Assembly (NCBI GenBank): GCA_020853515.1
Contig: JADYYU010000079.1
Coordinates: 1-7,026, forward strand
Direction of reading: 5' to 3'
DNA: 7,026 nucleotides
Origin: Chitinophagaceae bacterium
GTDB lineage: Bacteria > Bacteroidota > Bacteroidia > Chitinophagales > Chitinophagaceae
In this document: in pieces, positions 6,133 to 7,026 of the stretch
Numbering within the stretch: position 1 is the stretch's first letter
Layout of the letters: the number at the start of each line of letters is the position of its first letter
The notes under the pieces: model-generated
What the model was told of the DNA's origin: nothing
Databases searched by the model: none
The model's input: only the letters and a program-made list of their open reading frames with translations
Made by a program: the position numbers and the translations under genes

Positions 6133-7026
6133 ATGCGTACACTCATTTTAATTTTCGCCTTACTGAATGCAATTTACGGCACCGCTCAGCAAAATATCAT
6201 CGTTATCATAGCCGATGACCTCGGGGCCGATTATTGCGGATTTACAAGCAATGCCACAGACACGGCGAAAATGCCCAACATCCGTTCGTTGTTGCTGAAA
6301 GGCGTGCAGTTTAGCAACGCCTGGGCAAGCCCTTATTGTTCAACTACAAGAACTGGCACATTTACCGGACGCTACTCATTCCGGACCGGAGTTGGCACTG
6401 TAATAGGTGGCAATACATCTGCTGATCTGGACACCACCGAAAAGTCGATCGCTGAATTGCTTAAGTATGATGCACCTGTAAAATACAGAACGGCCAATGT
6501 CGGCAAGTGGCATATGAATGTGCAAACCCCTCAAAAAATTTTATATCCCACTAATAAATTTGGATACGATTTGTTTAAAGGGAATTTTTCCGGCGCCATC
6601 TCAAATTATTACAGTTGGACCAAAATTACCAATGGTACCCAAACAGATACTATTACAAATTATGCAACTACAGAAACGATCGATGATGCCATAGCCTGGC
6701 TGGATACCTTGCCAAACAATCAACCGTTTTTTCTTTGGCTGGCATTCAATGCACCCCATTCACCCTTTCACCTGCCACCAGCAAATTTACATACAGTACC
6801 CGGACTGACAGGCACCCAGCAGCATATTAATCAAAATACACCACTTTATTTTAAGGCGATGATCGAAGCCATGGATACAGAGACCGGACGCCTGTTACAG
6901 TGGCTGGCTGCAAATAATAAATTAGATAGTACCAACATCATTTTCATGGGCGACAACGGCAATGACAAAAGAGTGATTCAGATTGCGGATTCAACACATA
7001 TCAAAGGAACTCTGTACGATTACGGC
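6133..7026 (+). CDS. Exported sulfatase-family hydrolase (N-terminal 298 codons, 3' end outside window)
   Basis: Seen: residues 1-19 form a signal peptide (MRT, hydrophobic core, YGTAQ). Then comes the type I sulfatase / alkaline phosphatase fold: IIADDLG with metal ligands Asp28/29, a Cys69 motif C-S-T-T-R followed by TGTFTGR (74-80), VGKWH with Lys125 and His127, NAPHSP with His209, MGDNGN with metal ligands Asp274/Asn275, and the IKGTLYDYG segment with Lys291. Known: in this family Cys69 is converted to formylglycine, which cleaves sulfate esters with a calcium ion. Odd: the maturation signal is normally C-x-P-x-R, but Pro is Thr here. ATG 6133 is chosen because it starts the signal peptide; an in-frame ATG at 6013 would bury it. 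Inferred: a periplasmic or surface enzyme desulfating polysaccharides or another sulfate ester; a phosphoesterase is less likely. A type IX sorting tail may follow outside the window. Confidence 0.92.
   Translation, partial: MRTLILIFALLNAIYGTAQQNIIVIIADDLGADYCGFTSNATDTAKMPNIRSLLLKGVQFSNAWASPYCSTTRTGTFTGRYSFRTGVGTVIGGNTSADLDTTEKSIAELLKYDAPVKYRTANVGKWHMNVQTPQKILYPTNKFGYDLFKGNFSGAISNYYSWTKITNGTQTDTITNYATTETIDDAIAWLDTLPNNQPFFLWLAFNAPHSPFHLPPANLHTVPGLTGTQQHINQNTPLYFKAMIEAMDTETGRLLQWLAANNKLDSTNIIFMGDNGNDKRVIQIADSTHIKGTLYDYG

Overview
The window looks like chromosomal DNA of a Bacteroidota member, probably a Chitinophagia- or Saprospiria-like lineage (inference). Supporting signs are a secreted protein with SprB-type repeats, a GT2 membrane glycosyltransferase, a sulfatase with a short signal peptide, absence of Shine-Dalgarno sequences before the starts, and AT-rich intergenic DNA. 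No RNA gene, insertion sequence, CRISPR array or phage gene was seen.

Left part (1-2645, minus strand): two genes 8 bases apart, read leftwards. The first encodes a 143-residue exported protein of unknown function. The second is a long surface or secreted protein whose first 735 codons lie in the window and whose end is outside. It has a signal peptide, a cysteine-rich N-terminal region that I do not recognise, an Ig-like segment with a WWD motif, then five complete and one partial copies of a 78-80 residue repeat. Each complete repeat carries two cysteines 52-53 residues apart. The reading frame has no ATG-to-stop closure inside the window, and the plus-strand ORFs opposite it are shadows.

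Middle (2646-2869): a divergent, AT-rich intergenic region with weak promoter-like elements and a pair of 9-bp direct repeats spaced 11 bp apart.

Right-centre (2870-5864, plus strand): a compact run of an alpha/beta hydrolase, a GT2 glycosyltransferase and a DppC/OppC-type ABC permease. The gaps are 0 and 10 bases, so one transcript is likely. The hydrolase and glycosyltransferase may act together on a glycoconjugate or glycolipid, but the substrate cannot be told. The permease has an enlarged loop after its first membrane helix, and no partner permease, ATPase or binding protein is in view.

Right end (5865-7026): a 268-base gap without a convincing gene, then the first 298 codons of an exported sulfatase-family enzyme. 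Its active site is well conserved except that the C-x-P-x-R maturation motif reads C-S-T-T-R.

No complete novel system can be demonstrated. The most promising leads are the exported small protein paired with the giant repeat protein, the unrecognised cysteine-rich domain, and the variant sulfatase motif.
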